Below, piece after piece: positions 25,973-35,159 of a DNA stretch of 64,000 nt. This DNA comes from Lachnospiraceae bacterium (lineage in GTDB: Bacteria > Bacillota > Clostridia > Lachnospirales > Lachnospiraceae). The notes under the pieces were generated by a model. It ran no database searches. It saw only the letters and a program-made list of their open reading frames with translations, and was not told the DNA's origin. The stretch's first letter is position 1. Each line of letters opens with the position of its first letter. The DNA is taken from assembly GCA_910576335.1 (NCBI GenBank), contig CAJTIU010000020.1, forward strand, positions 31,294 to 95,293. The letters run 5' to 3'. Both the position numbers and the translations under genes were made by a program.

Positions 25973-26980
25973 ATGAAGCTGAAAAAATGGATCCCACGGA
26001 TTCTTCTAACCACGGTATTACTATGCCTCACAGGATGTGAAAACGAAGAATTCCCGGAAGGCGATAAGCAGGAGGACAACGCTCCAGTAGATAAAAAAGT
26101 AGAAGCGCTTGTTATTAACACAGATGAGCATTCTAATGCAGATAATGTCAAACAGGCAGACAATGTACAAAAGGACAGCCAGGAAACAGATAACAGCAAA
26201 CAAGATACCGGCCAGGAAAAAAGCGAAAACGAACCGGTTTCTCCTGCGTTCCTTGAAGAGCTGAATACACAAATCGAAGATTTTATTAGTGAAGAGCAGG
26301 CAAAAGGAACCTCCGTCTCCGTCTATGCAGAGAATCTGACGACAGGGGACTATACCGTTTCCGGAAGCAGACAGCAGCAGTCTGCAAGCCTGATCAAGCT
26401 CTTTATCGCAGGCTGTGTCTATGAGCAGCCAGATATACTAAAAGCACAGGAAGCCTATGAAAATGAAACCGAAGAGCTAATGCGCCAAATGATTACTATT
26501 AGTGACAATGATGCCACAAACACACTAATAACCCGGCTTGGCTCTGGCGATGCCGCCGCAGGAATGGCATGCATCAATGAATACTGTAAAAAACACAATT
26601 TCCCAGATACCCATATGGGACGTCTGATGTTAGACTTTAATGCAGCAGACGACAACTACACCTCCGTCACCGACTGCGGACATTTCCTGTCCGCCATTTA
26701 CAAAAAACAGCTGACCGGATCAGAAAATATTCTTTCCTACATGAAGCAGCAGGAACGGACAGGCAAAATTCCAACCGGCATTCCAGACAGTGTGGAGACC
26801 GCCAACAAAACCGGTGAACTCACAGACGTGGAAAACGACGCTGCAATTATATTCAGCAGCCAGGGGCCCTACACATTATGTGTCATCCTGAACCAACTTG
26901 CGGATCCCGCTGCCGGAAGAACCATGATAACCGGACTTTCTGCCATGGTATACAATTACATGGCAGCCCAGACACAATAA
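25973..26980 (+). CDS. Beta-lactamase-fold lipoprotein (class A-like serine hydrolase)
   Basis: The 335-residue protein starts at ATG 25973, with AGGGGAG upstream. It has a lipobox at Cys22 (LLCLTGCENE), an acidic spacer to about residue 90, and then a class A beta-lactamase/DD-peptidase fold: catalytic SLIK (Ser139, Lys142), SDN (177-179) and KTG (278-280). I do not see a clear EXXLN omega-loop motif, which argues against efficient beta-lactam hydrolysis and for a peptidoglycan-related or penicillin-binding role. It follows the amidase gene with the hairpin element between them. Confidence 0.88.
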   Translation: MKLKKWIPRILLTTVLLCLTGCENEEFPEGDKQEDNAPVDKKVEALVINTDEHSNADNVKQADNVQKDSQETDNSKQDTGQEKSENEPVSPAFLEELNTQIEDFISEEQAKGTSVSVYAENLTTGDYTVSGSRQQQSASLIKLFIAGCVYEQPDILKAQEAYENETEELMRQMITISDNDATNTLITRLGSGDAAAGMACINEYCKKHNFPDTHMGRLMLDFNAADDNYTSVTDCGHFLSAIYKKQLTGSENILSYMKQQERTGKIPTGIPDSVETANKTGELTDVENDAAIIFSSQGPYTLCVILNQLADPAAGRTMITGLSAMVYNYMAAQTQ

Positions 26981-27091
26981 TAACTGCAGCGTCTGAGAAA
27001 CTGTCAAAAAATTGCCACATTGGCATCTTCTAAGTTCACAGCAGTTCATTATAAGATTCAAAAAAAGTTATTTTAAGGAGGAACTACACAA

Positions 27092-27697
27092 ATGAAAATT
27101 TGTCCAGGCTGCGGATCAGCGATGGAAGACAGCGCTGCATTCTGCACAAAATGCGGCACAAAATTTAATAACAACTCCGCAGAAAACACGAGCAGCACTG
27201 AAAACACACAGAATACAGGCACAGCCGCAGACAGCGGAACAGCCTGCAATCCAAATAACGGTGCATACACCAATGCTGCAAACAACAACCATACAAATCA
27301 GGCATATAACCAGGCGCCAAATTATCAGAATGGACCGGTATATGTAGCAGACCCATACGACCACACCGCAGAATTCACGGCAAAAGACATTTCCGACAAT
27401 AAAGTAATCGCCATGCTAGTATATCTGTTAGGAACAATGGGAATCATCATCGCCCTGCTCGGCGCCCATTCATCCCCCTATGCAGCATTCCATGTACGGC
27501 AGGCGCTAAAATTCACTGTAATATATGTACTTATGGGAATCATCACCGTATTCCTCTTCTGGACACTCATTGTCCCACTTGCAGCACTCCTCGCGATCCT
27601 GGTGCTATTTGTCGTCAAGATCATCTGCTTCTTCTCAATCTGCAAGGGCCAGGCAAAGGAGCCTCCGATCATCCGCTCCTTCGGGTTCTTGAGATAA
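27092..27697 (+). CDS. Zinc-ribbon membrane protein, DUF4870-like
   Basis: A 201-residue protein. One zinc ribbon (CPGCGSAMEDSAAFCTKCG) opens it, followed by an Asn/Thr/Ala-rich linker to about residue 100, then three or so membrane helices (VIAMLVYLLGTMGIIIALLG and two further) with HVRQALKFTV between them, as in DUF4870-like proteins. Function unknown. TAAGGAGG precedes ATG. It is the last gene of the envelope group before repeat copy 5. Confidence 0.82.
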   Translation: MKICPGCGSAMEDSAAFCTKCGTKFNNNSAENTSSTENTQNTGTAADSGTACNPNNGAYTNAANNNHTNQAYNQAPNYQNGPVYVADPYDHTAEFTAKDISDNKVIAMLVYLLGTMGIIIALLGAHSSPYAAFHVRQALKFTVIYVLMGIITVFLFWTLIVPLAALLAILVLFVVKIICFFSICKGQAKEPPIIRSFGFLR

Positions 27698-27706
27698 GCT
27701 GGTAAG

Positions 27707-27768
27707 TTTGGGACGGGGCATTTTTAAAAATGCCCCGTCCCAAATTAAAAATGCCCTGTCCCCAACTT
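27707..27768. repeat. Palindromic repeat family A, copy 5 with half copy (encodes PfkB C-terminus)
   Basis: A perfect 38-bp palindrome at 27707-27744 flanked by TTT/AAA is followed by a half copy, AAAAATGCCCTGTCCCC. The convergent PfkB gene ends inside that half copy and takes LGTGHF-stop from it. Confidence 0.92.
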
Positions 27769-28662
27769 TTCTACTGCCCGCGCTCCGCACGCATTCGCGC
27801 ACTTCGCACATCCCTCTACTGTCTCTCCATGAAGGAGCCCGTGTATAAATCCAGCCACAAAGCTGTCTCCCGCCCCTGTTGTATCCACGCAGTTCACATT
27901 CTTCACCGCCGGTGACCAAAACTCCTTCCTGTCATTTCTCACATAGCATCCCATTGCACCGCATTTGATAACCACGCACCGCGCTCCGGCCTCCATAAGT
28001 TTCCCGGCCGCTTCTTTTGTCCCCCGCTTCTCTTCCGTCTGGTTTCCGCCTGTAAGCAGGGCTGCCTCCTCATAATTTGCAAATAGGTAATCCACATAAT
28101 GAAATGCTGCAGACATATCTTCTGCCCTCTCACCATTCTTACATTTTGTCATATCTGCACACACAGTTATCCCCTGATTTTTGGCCTGTCTGAAAAGCGT
28201 TTCCAGCTCTTCCGCTCCTATATGGGGAAAAACGAAGATACTGGCAAAGCTGATCAGTCTGACTTTCTCAGGAAATGGCATCGCTATATCTGATAATCTT
28301 AAGCTCCTGAGACTTCCATTTTTATTCGTAAGAAAGCTTCTGCCCCCATCTTCTCTTACAAGTACGACATTCACACCTGTTGCCAGGTCACTCCTCGCAC
28401 ATCCTGTCCGAAGCCTTATTCCGCTCTCCCTGCAGTAATCCTGCAAATACCTTCCCGCACGGTCCTGACCAAGCACGGTTTCGAGCCCGGCAGCATCTCC
28501 CAGTTCTGCCAGTACAGATGCCTCGTTCAGCGCATCACCTCCCGGAGACATGCAGATCTCCTCTGCCGGATAAGAGCCTGTATGAAATACTTCCTCACTG
28601 GCAGGCCGCACTAATACATCTATAATCGCTGCCCCTATAATTAGCACTTCCGTCTCTTCCAT
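27745..28662 (-). CDS. PfkB-family carbohydrate kinase
   Basis: A 305-residue ribokinase-like enzyme. It has the N-terminal GDALNEASVLAELG substrate-loop region and the C-terminal PfkB signature CVDTTGAGDSFVAGF with the catalytic aspartate in GAGD. Such kinases phosphorylate fructose, ribose, nucleosides or related sugars; the substrate is not evident. The gene ends LGTGHF, encoded by a repeat half copy; the usual PfkB end would lie within a few residues, so activity may be intact. AGGAGACG precedes its ATG. Confidence 0.92.
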   Translation of the reverse strand: MEETEVLIIGAAIIDVLVRPASEEVFHTGSYPAEEICMSPGGDALNEASVLAELGDAAGLETVLGQDRAGRYLQDYCRESGIRLRTGCARSDLATGVNVVLVREDGGRSFLTNKNGSLRSLRLSDIAMPFPEKVRLISFASIFVFPHIGAEELETLFRQAKNQGITVCADMTKCKNGERAEDMSAAFHYVDYLFANYEEAALLTGGNQTEEKRGTKEAAGKLMEAGARCVVIKCGAMGCYVRNDRKEFWSPAVKNVNCVDTTGAGDSFVAGFIHGLLHGETVEGCAKCANACGARAVEKLGTGHF

Positions 28663-28684
28663 AAACGTCTCCTTTTAATCGTTA

Positions 28685-30058
28685 TCACAGTTTTGACAAG
28701 TTGATCTGGTCTGCCACATATACCCCGCTGGCTGACGCATGGGAAAGGGAATGCGTCACACCGCTCCCGTCGCCGATCACATACAGACCTTCATACTTTG
28801 TTTCCAGATTCTGATTAAGCTCCACTTCCATATTATAAAACTTAACCTCAACCCCGTACAGCAGAGTATCGTCATTAGCCGTTCCTGGCGCAATCTTATC
28901 CAGTGCGTAAATCATCTCAATGATCCCATCCAGAATTCTTTTTGGCAGCACAAGACTTAAGTCCCCCGGCGTTGCCGCCAGTGTAGGCCGCACCGTCCCC
29001 TCATCAATCCGCTTCTGATTACTTCTGCGCCCTCTCTCCAGATCTCCGAAACGCTGCACAATCACACCACCGCCAAGCATGTTCGAAAGCCTTGCAATTC
29101 CCTCTCCGTATCCATTACTATCCTTAAAAGGCTCTGAAAAATGCTTCGCTACCAGCAATGCAAAATTGGTATTCTCCGTCTTCTTCGCTTCATCCTCAAA
29201 GCTGTGTCCATTTACCGTAATAATTCCATTTGTATTTTCATTTACAACAATTCCACAGGGATTCATGCAGAAGGTACGTACATTATCCTCAAACTTCTGC
29301 GTACGGTAGACAATCTTACTCTCATAGAGTTCATCCGTCAGATGGGCAAAAATAACCGCCGGAAGTTCTACACGCACGCCGATATCCACCCTGTTCGACT
29401 TCGTCGGTATATCAAGCTCCCTGCAAATCCGCTCCATCCACTTACTCCCGCTTCTCCCCACGGAAATAATACACCTGCGGCATTTCTCAGTATTTTCACC
29501 AAAATGTACCAGATAACCATCCTCCAGAATCTCCAGACGATCCACCGGCGTATCAAAGTAAAAATCTGCCCAGGATCTCAGCTCATTATAAAGCTGCTCC
29601 AGCACAACGTAATTAATATCCGTCCCCAGATGACGCACCGAGGCCTCAAGAAGAGTCAGCTTATTCTGCATGCAGGACTTCTTAAACTCCGTGCCCGCCG
29701 TAGTATACATCTTTGTCCCCTCTCCGCCATGGGACACATTTATCTCGTCCACATATTTCATCAGGGAAATTGCCTTTTCCTTCCCAATATACTCATAAAG
29801 CGTACCGCCAAAATCATTTGTAATATTGTATTTCCCATCCGAAAATGCCCCTGCCCCTCCAAATCCGCTCATAATTGCGCACGTCTTGCAGTTAATACAC
29901 GTCTTCACCTTATCCCCGTCAATGGGACAGTGCCGCTTCTCAAGAGAATGCCCCGCCTCAAAAACTGCTACCTTTAAATCCGGCCTCTTCTTCATCAGCT
30001 CATATGCCGAGAAAATACCTCCCGGCCCTGCGCCAATAATAATCACATCATATTTCAT
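28685..30058 (-). CDS. FAD-dependent dehydrogenase-like protein (COG2509 type)
   Basis: A 457-residue flavoprotein. Residues 3-35 form a Rossmann FAD-binding motif (VIIIGAGPGGIFSAYELMKK, then VFEAG). CPIDGDKVKTCINCKTCAIMSGFGGAGAFSDGK is typical of the uncharacterised COG2509 group. Near the C-terminus, GLYVIGDGSGVTHSLSHASA completes the FAD site. It lies 22 bp upstream of the PfkB kinase gene on the same strand. The reaction is unknown. Confidence 0.9.
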   Translation of the reverse strand: MKYDVIIIGAGPGGIFSAYELMKKRPDLKVAVFEAGHSLEKRHCPIDGDKVKTCINCKTCAIMSGFGGAGAFSDGKYNITNDFGGTLYEYIGKEKAISLMKYVDEINVSHGGEGTKMYTTAGTEFKKSCMQNKLTLLEASVRHLGTDINYVVLEQLYNELRSWADFYFDTPVDRLEILEDGYLVHFGENTEKCRRCIISVGRSGSKWMERICRELDIPTKSNRVDIGVRVELPAVIFAHLTDELYESKIVYRTQKFEDNVRTFCMNPCGIVVNENTNGIITVNGHSFEDEAKKTENTNFALLVAKHFSEPFKDSNGYGEGIARLSNMLGGGVIVQRFGDLERGRRSNQKRIDEGTVRPTLAATPGDLSLVLPKRILDGIIEMIYALDKIAPGTANDDTLLYGVEVKFYNMEVELNQNLETKYEGLYVIGDGSGVTHSLSHASASGVYVADQINLSKL

Positions 30059-30166
30059 CCTTGTCTTCCTCCATCTGTTCCCGCCTGTCTGAGGGGCAAT
30101 TCCCCAGGCCGCCCTTCAAGCCTAAAAAGGCCGGAAGCATTATACCTTTCCCATTGCCTGCTCCCC

Positions 30167-30991
30167 TTAAAATTCCTCAACTGCTTTCAAAACAAGAGTC
30201 ATATCTTCGTCACTCGTATACCATCCTATATCAATAAATGCATAATTCAGAAGCTTCATCACCTGTTCCATTGTAAGCGGAAAATCCTCCAGCTCCCACC
30301 AGCCTTCCATATCTCTTGCTGATGTCCTCATCATTTCCAAAGCATCCTGCTCATCCTCTGTCAGAAGCCCCATAAGTGCAGAACTCTCTTCATGCACCCG
30401 GCTCATAATCGCCTCAATCAGTTCACCCTTCGGAGCACTTTTCTTCACCTGCGCCTTCAGCCTCCCTGCCATATCAGATAACTGCGGCTTCGTCGATTCC
30501 CCTAACAAATCCTCCCAGCTGTCCGCCAGATCTGCTTCAATAAACTTTTCCACTTCATCATAATACTCTCTCGGCATTGTCCCCTGCCCAAAAAAGTTCC
30601 TCACCGCATCCGCCTTTTGCTTCCTGTTCTTAAGCTCGTGCTCCACCTCATCCGAATCATCAAATATATCGCCCATCCCCTGCTCTAATATCCTGGTTAA
30701 ATCCGTCATCATGCTTTCTACAAACTCGTCTTCTGACATGTTATATGCACTGTTCTTTAACTTGTCAATATCGAATCCCAGCTCTCCCAGACTTCCCAAA
30801 ATCTCCTCCTCAGCGCCATCCTCTTCAGACATATCCCATTCATCTCTAAAGCTGTCACAGCCTTGCGTATCACCTACTTTCAGTTCAGTTCCACATTGAT
30901 GACATAGATCATCAAATGTCTCCCTCTTCTTGAATTCTGCTACCAGTTCATATAGCTTTCCCCATTGTTCTTTTGCAGCTTCTTCTCTCAT
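30167..30991 (-). CDS. Hypothetical acidic protein
   Basis: A 274-residue, strongly acidic soluble protein with no membrane segment. It contains one CXXC-like pair (LCHQCGTEL) near residue 35 and several helical segments. I do not recognise a family. ATG at 30991 is chosen with AAAGGAAAT upstream. The gene is monocistronic and precedes, divergently, the first glycan locus. Confidence 0.7.
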   Translation of the reverse strand: MREEAAKEQWGKLYELVAEFKKRETFDDLCHQCGTELKVGDTQGCDSFRDEWDMSEEDGAEEEILGSLGELGFDIDKLKNSAYNMSEDEFVESMMTDLTRILEQGMGDIFDDSDEVEHELKNRKQKADAVRNFFGQGTMPREYYDEVEKFIEADLADSWEDLLGESTKPQLSDMAGRLKAQVKKSAPKGELIEAIMSRVHEESSALMGLLTEDEQDALEMMRTSARDMEGWWELEDFPLTMEQVMKLLNYAFIDIGWYTSDEDMTLVLKAVEEF

Positions 30992-31012
30992 TATTATTCC
31001 ATTTCCTTTCAA

Positions 31013-31298
31013 AATTTATCTTAAAACATCCTTCCCAATTTGCTCTAGGCAATCGAATCTGTTCAGTATCTCCATAACACGCTGAACTATTTCGAGGAAT
31101 ATAACAATAGAATAACATGAATGCGGACTCCTCACAAGCAGACTTTCCTCAAAATTTCGTTTAGGTAAGGTGGTAATAGTTCTATTGACTGCCATCTTTG
31201 CAAAAATGAAAATTCACAAATCATGGTGTGGTGATCCCTTGAAAGAATGATTCGGAAATTATTAGTATGAAAAAAAAGCAAAAGGATAAGAGTGTTTG
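31013..31298. other. Intergenic region upstream of glycan locus A
   Basis: Roughly 285 bp without a gene I can support. It must hold the promoter of locus A; TTGACT at about 31186 and a TTGAAA-type box nearer the first gene are possible but neither has a convincing -10. Base composition turns AT-rich from here on. Confidence 0.4.
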
Positions 31299-32117
31299 AT
31301 GAGCGCAGACAAAAATAAAATCCCGTCAGTCAAAATAATCATAGCAACCCACAAGGAATTTAGAATGCCTGCCGACCCCATGTATATTCCACTTCATGTT
31401 GGGGCATCTGGAAAGTCGATTGATCTAGGATATGTAAAAGACAATACTGGAGAAAACATATCTGAACTAAATAATTACTTTTGTGAATTGACCGGACTAT
31501 ACTGGGCATGGAAAAATCTTGATGCTAATTATATTGGATTAGTCCACTACAGACGACATTTTGCACTAAAGAAGCATAAAGATTCCTGGGAGAGTATATT
31601 GACCTATAAACAGTTAAATCCTTATTTGGGTAAAATCAAAGTTTTCACACCAAGCAAGAGAAAATATTATATAGAGTCTTTATATGACCATTATGCACAT
31701 ACGCATTATTCTGCTCAACTAGATGAGACTAGAAATGTAATCTTAAAGAAATACCCAGAGTATATAGAATCATTTGACCGTGTTCTAAAACGCACTTATG
31801 GCTATATGTTCAATATGATGATTATGGAAAAGAACCTATTAAATGAATACTGTTCATGGTTATTTGATATCTTATTTGAGGTGGGCAAGAATATTGATAC
31901 ATTAAAACTCTCGAAATATCAAAGACGTTATTATGGAAGAATATCGGAAATCATTTTTAATGTATGGTTGGATAAGAAAATAGTATTTAGCGAATTGGAT
32001 CAGAGTGAGTTGTTGGAGATTCCCTATATCCATATGGAGCGAATTAACTGGTGGAAGAAGGGAACCGCATTTTTGAAAGCAAAGTTTTTGGGAATAAAAT
32101 ATGAGGGAAGCTTTTAA
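31299..32117 (+). CDS. DUF4422 capsular polysaccharide protein (glycosyltransferase-like)
   Basis: A 272-residue protein with VKIIIATHKEFRMPADPMYIPLHVG at the start, LTGLYWAWKNLDANYIGLVHYRRHF and FSELDQSELLEIPYIHMERINWWKKG further on. This is the DUF4422 family of capsule and exopolysaccharide loci, thought to be glycosyltransferases. It is the first gene of locus A. An AAAGGAT site lies somewhat far upstream; the frame also has a TTG immediately before this ATG. Confidence 0.88.
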   Translation: MSADKNKIPSVKIIIATHKEFRMPADPMYIPLHVGASGKSIDLGYVKDNTGENISELNNYFCELTGLYWAWKNLDANYIGLVHYRRHFALKKHKDSWESILTYKQLNPYLGKIKVFTPSKRKYYIESLYDHYAHTHYSAQLDETRNVILKKYPEYIESFDRVLKRTYGYMFNMMIMEKNLLNEYCSWLFDILFEVGKNIDTLKLSKYQRRYYGRISEIIFNVWLDKKIVFSELDQSELLEIPYIHMERINWWKKGTAFLKAKFLGIKYEGSF

Positions 32118-32152
32118 CTTTGATTAATACGTAATGAGGATGAGATAAAGCA

Positions 32153-33136
32153 ATGGAAAAACCTTTAGTTTCTATTATATTGCCAATCTACAACATTGAG
32201 CATTACCTACCCAAATGTATGGATTCATTGTTTCGGCAAACATATGAAAATTTGGAGTTCATAATGGTGGATGACGGATCGAAAGAAGAATGCGCAAAAC
32301 TGGTAGATGAATATCAAGCTAAGGATGCAAGGGTGGTTGTTTATCATAAAAAGAACGGCGGATTATCCGATGCCCGAAATTATGGGATTAAACATGCAAG
32401 AGGAAAATACATAACTTGTGTAGATCCGGACGATTATGTAGACGATGATTATGTTGAATATTTGTATACAATATTAATGAAATTCAATGCAAAAATGTCC
32501 ATTGCACAGCATAGAGTACGATATGATAATGGGTCCGTTAAAGAAAATGGAACAAAAGGGAATGAACGAATCAGTACAGAAAGATGTTTAGAACGTATGT
32601 TATATCACGATGTGATTGATACATCTGCATGTAGTAAACTGTATCATTATTCGTTATTTGAAACGGTACAATATCCAGACGGCAGACTGTTTGAAGACAT
32701 TGCTACAACATATAAACTAATGATGCAGTGCGAATATATTGCCGTAGGGTATGAATCAAAATATAATTATGTTTTTCATGATAAATCCATTGTGAATAGT
32801 GACTTTAGACCAGCAAAATTTGATCTGCTGGAAATGACAGACAGAATGGCATCTGATGTAGTTAAACGATTTCCGAAACTTGAGGATGCTGTATTGCGCA
32901 GACAGGTATATGCGCGGTTTAGTACATTAAACCAAATGTTAAACACCACAGAATACAGAGCAGAAAAAAAAGAAATTATAAAGTTTATAAAAAATAGCAA
33001 GTGGAAAATCCTCAGAAATCCCAATGCCCCTAAAAGAGATAAGATAGCTATATTGCTATTATCTATAAGTGCGGCCACCTATAAATATATTTGGTTAAGT
33101 TATCGGAATTCTATAATGGGAGGGCAGTTTAAGTGA
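32153..33136 (+). CDS. GT2 family glycosyltransferase
   Basis: A 327-residue GT-A fold transferase. The N-terminus VSIILPIYNIEHYLPKCMDSLFRQTYENLE, then MVDDGSKEE, SDARNYGIKHARGKYI and DPDDYVDDDY are the nucleotide-sugar and metal-binding motifs of GT2. It should add one sugar to the lipid-linked repeat unit in the cytoplasm. The next gene overlaps its stop codon (GTGA). Confidence 0.93.
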   Translation: MEKPLVSIILPIYNIEHYLPKCMDSLFRQTYENLEFIMVDDGSKEECAKLVDEYQAKDARVVVYHKKNGGLSDARNYGIKHARGKYITCVDPDDYVDDDYVEYLYTILMKFNAKMSIAQHRVRYDNGSVKENGTKGNERISTERCLERMLYHDVIDTSACSKLYHYSLFETVQYPDGRLFEDIATTYKLMMQCEYIAVGYESKYNYVFHDKSIVNSDFRPAKFDLLEMTDRMASDVVKRFPKLEDAVLRRQVYARFSTLNQMLNTTEYRAEKKEIIKFIKNSKWKILRNPNAPKRDKIAILLLSISAATYKYIWLSYRNSIMGGQFK

Positions 33137-33870
33137 TTCCCAAAAAGATACACTACTTTTGGTTCGGTAATAATGAAAAGCCCGTAATCATTCAAAACTA
33201 TATAGAATCCTGGAAAACTTATATGCCAGAATATGAAATTATTGAATGGAACGAAACAAATTTTAATATAAACTGCTCTCAATATACTCGTCAGGCTTAT
33301 ACAGCAAAAAAATATGCGTTTGTGAGCGATTATGCAAGGATCTATGTTCTTTTCCACTTTGGTGGTATTTACTTTGATACGGACATAGAAGTTTGCAGGC
33401 CATTCGATGAATTGTTAGAAAATAAGCGTATGGTGTTAGGGTTTGAGGATAATTATTATGTCATGACTGCATTTATGGCTGCAGAACCTGGGATGAACTG
33501 TTTTAAAGATTTACTCAGTGAATATAATAAAAAATCATTTATAAAGCAAAACGGAAAGTATGATACTTTACCCAATCCCGTTATTGTGACGGCAGTTATG
33601 AAGACAATCGGGCTAGAACCAACTGGAAAATTCCAAAGATTTTACGATGCTTGTGAAATATACCCTTATGATTATTTCTCCGCATTTCATATAGCAAAGC
33701 AACAATTATCAATAAGCGAAAATACAATAAGCATTCATCATTGTATGGGAACCTGGCAATCATGGCACGATAAAATAAAACCCTGGATTAAAAGCAGACT
33801 GGTTGCAATATTAGGAGAAAAAGTATTTAATTCGATTAAAAATAAATTTTATCAAGCACGAAAGGAGTAA
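33133..33870 (+). CDS. Glycosyltransferase with GT32-type DXD sugar-binding motif
   Basis: A 245-residue protein starting at GTG with IPKKIHYFWFGNNEKP and containing FVSDYARIYVLFHFGGIYFDTDIEVCRPFDELL, the DXD (DTD) motif and preceding segment of GT32/capsular polysaccharide transferases. The HHCMGTWQSWHDKIKP ending is common to the family. It overlaps the preceding GT2 gene by 4 bp. Confidence 0.9.
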   Translation: MIPKKIHYFWFGNNEKPVIIQNYIESWKTYMPEYEIIEWNETNFNINCSQYTRQAYTAKKYAFVSDYARIYVLFHFGGIYFDTDIEVCRPFDELLENKRMVLGFEDNYYVMTAFMAAEPGMNCFKDLLSEYNKKSFIKQNGKYDTLPNPVIVTAVMKTIGLEPTGKFQRFYDACEIYPYDYFSAFHIAKQQLSISENTISIHHCMGTWQSWHDKIKPWIKSRLVAILGEKVFNSIKNKFYQARKE

Positions 33871-33874
33871 ATGT

Positions 33875-35155
33875 GTGATTATAATAGATATAATTTTGGC
33901 GCTTGTTTTACTATGGCATGTCATTGTAAAAAAGCAGCTTTATTCACCAGTTATTTTTTGGTGTGGAATTTGGATACTTTCTCTTACATTTGCCATTATA
34001 GATCCTTACGAGATGCGCGGTGTTTCAGATAAAGGAATCTTTATAATAGGAATTGGCACCATTGCTTTTGTAATTGGCAGCGCCAGTAAATCAGCCTATC
34101 GGTTTGTCCTTGGCAATCAAAAAAAAAGGATGCTTGATGTATCTGCAAATAGCTTTAATAAAAGAAATTGTTATATTTTGGTCTTGGTAACCGCTGTTTT
34201 TAATTTTTCAATGATGATGTCAGCATTGGCATTTTTAAGGGCAGGGATTGCTTTTGAAAACTTACGAGATATTCTATTTGGATATGGAGAATATTCAGAC
34301 ATTTCCTTTTTTGGGAATACATTCCTTTCCACATTTAATTCCTGGGTCAATGGACCGGCTATGTCTATTCTGTTGATTATTCTTTTATTGAATTTAGTAG
34401 TAAAACAGCTTCCACGATTATTCAATATATGTGTCTTGTTAGATTTAGCCATATATGTTTTTGCCACTTCTGGACGAATGCTTATTATGCATGCTGTTAT
34501 ATTTGTGTTTTTTTTGTATTTTTACCATCGAATACAAATTCCCAAAAAACTCAAAAGAGGAATACGTTGGATAGGGGTAAGTGCAATTGTTATTTTGTTT
34601 GTATTAACTTTCTTCAGAGAGGGGAAAACGACTGAAGGTGTACCTAGTATTTACTCGTACTTCTGTATCAATATTCCGCTTCTTTCCCACTGGGTAGACT
34701 ATGTTGATTCAAACAAGGTTGTAACTTATGGGAACTCCTTTTTTAGAGGAATTCTTGAACTTGTGAATTTTCTTCTTGGAAAATTGGAAATTTCCACCCC
34801 CGGTTTTTGGGATATGCAGGAAGTGTTTACACTTATTCAGAATAGATGGGTTCAAGTTTTTCCCAAGAACAGATATAACGCATTTGTTTCTTGTTTTTTT
34901 TATTTTTATATGGATTTTAAGGCATTTGGAGTTGCACTCGGGTCGTTTATATTTGGCAAAATCTCTAAATGGAGTTATAAAAATTTATTAAAAGAACGAT
35001 CCCTATATGTTGAAATCATTTATATGCTGATTATACAACTTATAATTGACTCCTTTATTAGATGGCAGGCAGGAAATTTTGCTTTTTTGGTAACCTTTTT
35101 TTATGCGAATATATGTACACGAAAATCAGAGAAAAAGAATTTACAGGATGAATAA
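33875..35155 (+). CDS. O-antigen/capsule repeat-unit polymerase (Wzy-like), locus A
   Basis: A 426-residue protein with ten or more hydrophobic segments and a larger loop in the second half (GKTTEGVPSIYSYFCINIPLL ... WVQVFPKNRYNAFVSCFFYFYMDFKAFG). This fits OPS-type repeat-unit polymerases. Wzy proteins join flipped repeat units outside the membrane. GTG at 33875 with AAAGGAG upstream is the start. Sequence divergence in this family makes the linkage unpredictable. Confidence 0.82.
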   Translation: MIIIDIILALVLLWHVIVKKQLYSPVIFWCGIWILSLTFAIIDPYEMRGVSDKGIFIIGIGTIAFVIGSASKSAYRFVLGNQKKRMLDVSANSFNKRNCYILVLVTAVFNFSMMMSALAFLRAGIAFENLRDILFGYGEYSDISFFGNTFLSTFNSWVNGPAMSILLIILLLNLVVKQLPRLFNICVLLDLAIYVFATSGRMLIMHAVIFVFFLYFYHRIQIPKKLKRGIRWIGVSAIVILFVLTFFREGKTTEGVPSIYSYFCINIPLLSHWVDYVDSNKVVTYGNSFFRGILELVNFLLGKLEISTPGFWDMQEVFTLIQNRWVQVFPKNRYNAFVSCFFYFYMDFKAFGVALGSFIFGKISKWSYKNLLKERSLYVEIIYMLIIQLIIDSFIRWQAGNFAFLVTFFYANICTRKSEKKNLQDE

Positions 35156-35159
35156 TACG

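Noticed and set aside
25973..26980. Beta-lactam resistance gene
   Set aside because: SxxK, SDN and KTG are present, but I could not find the EXXLN motif needed for deacylation, and the position among wall genes suggests another role.
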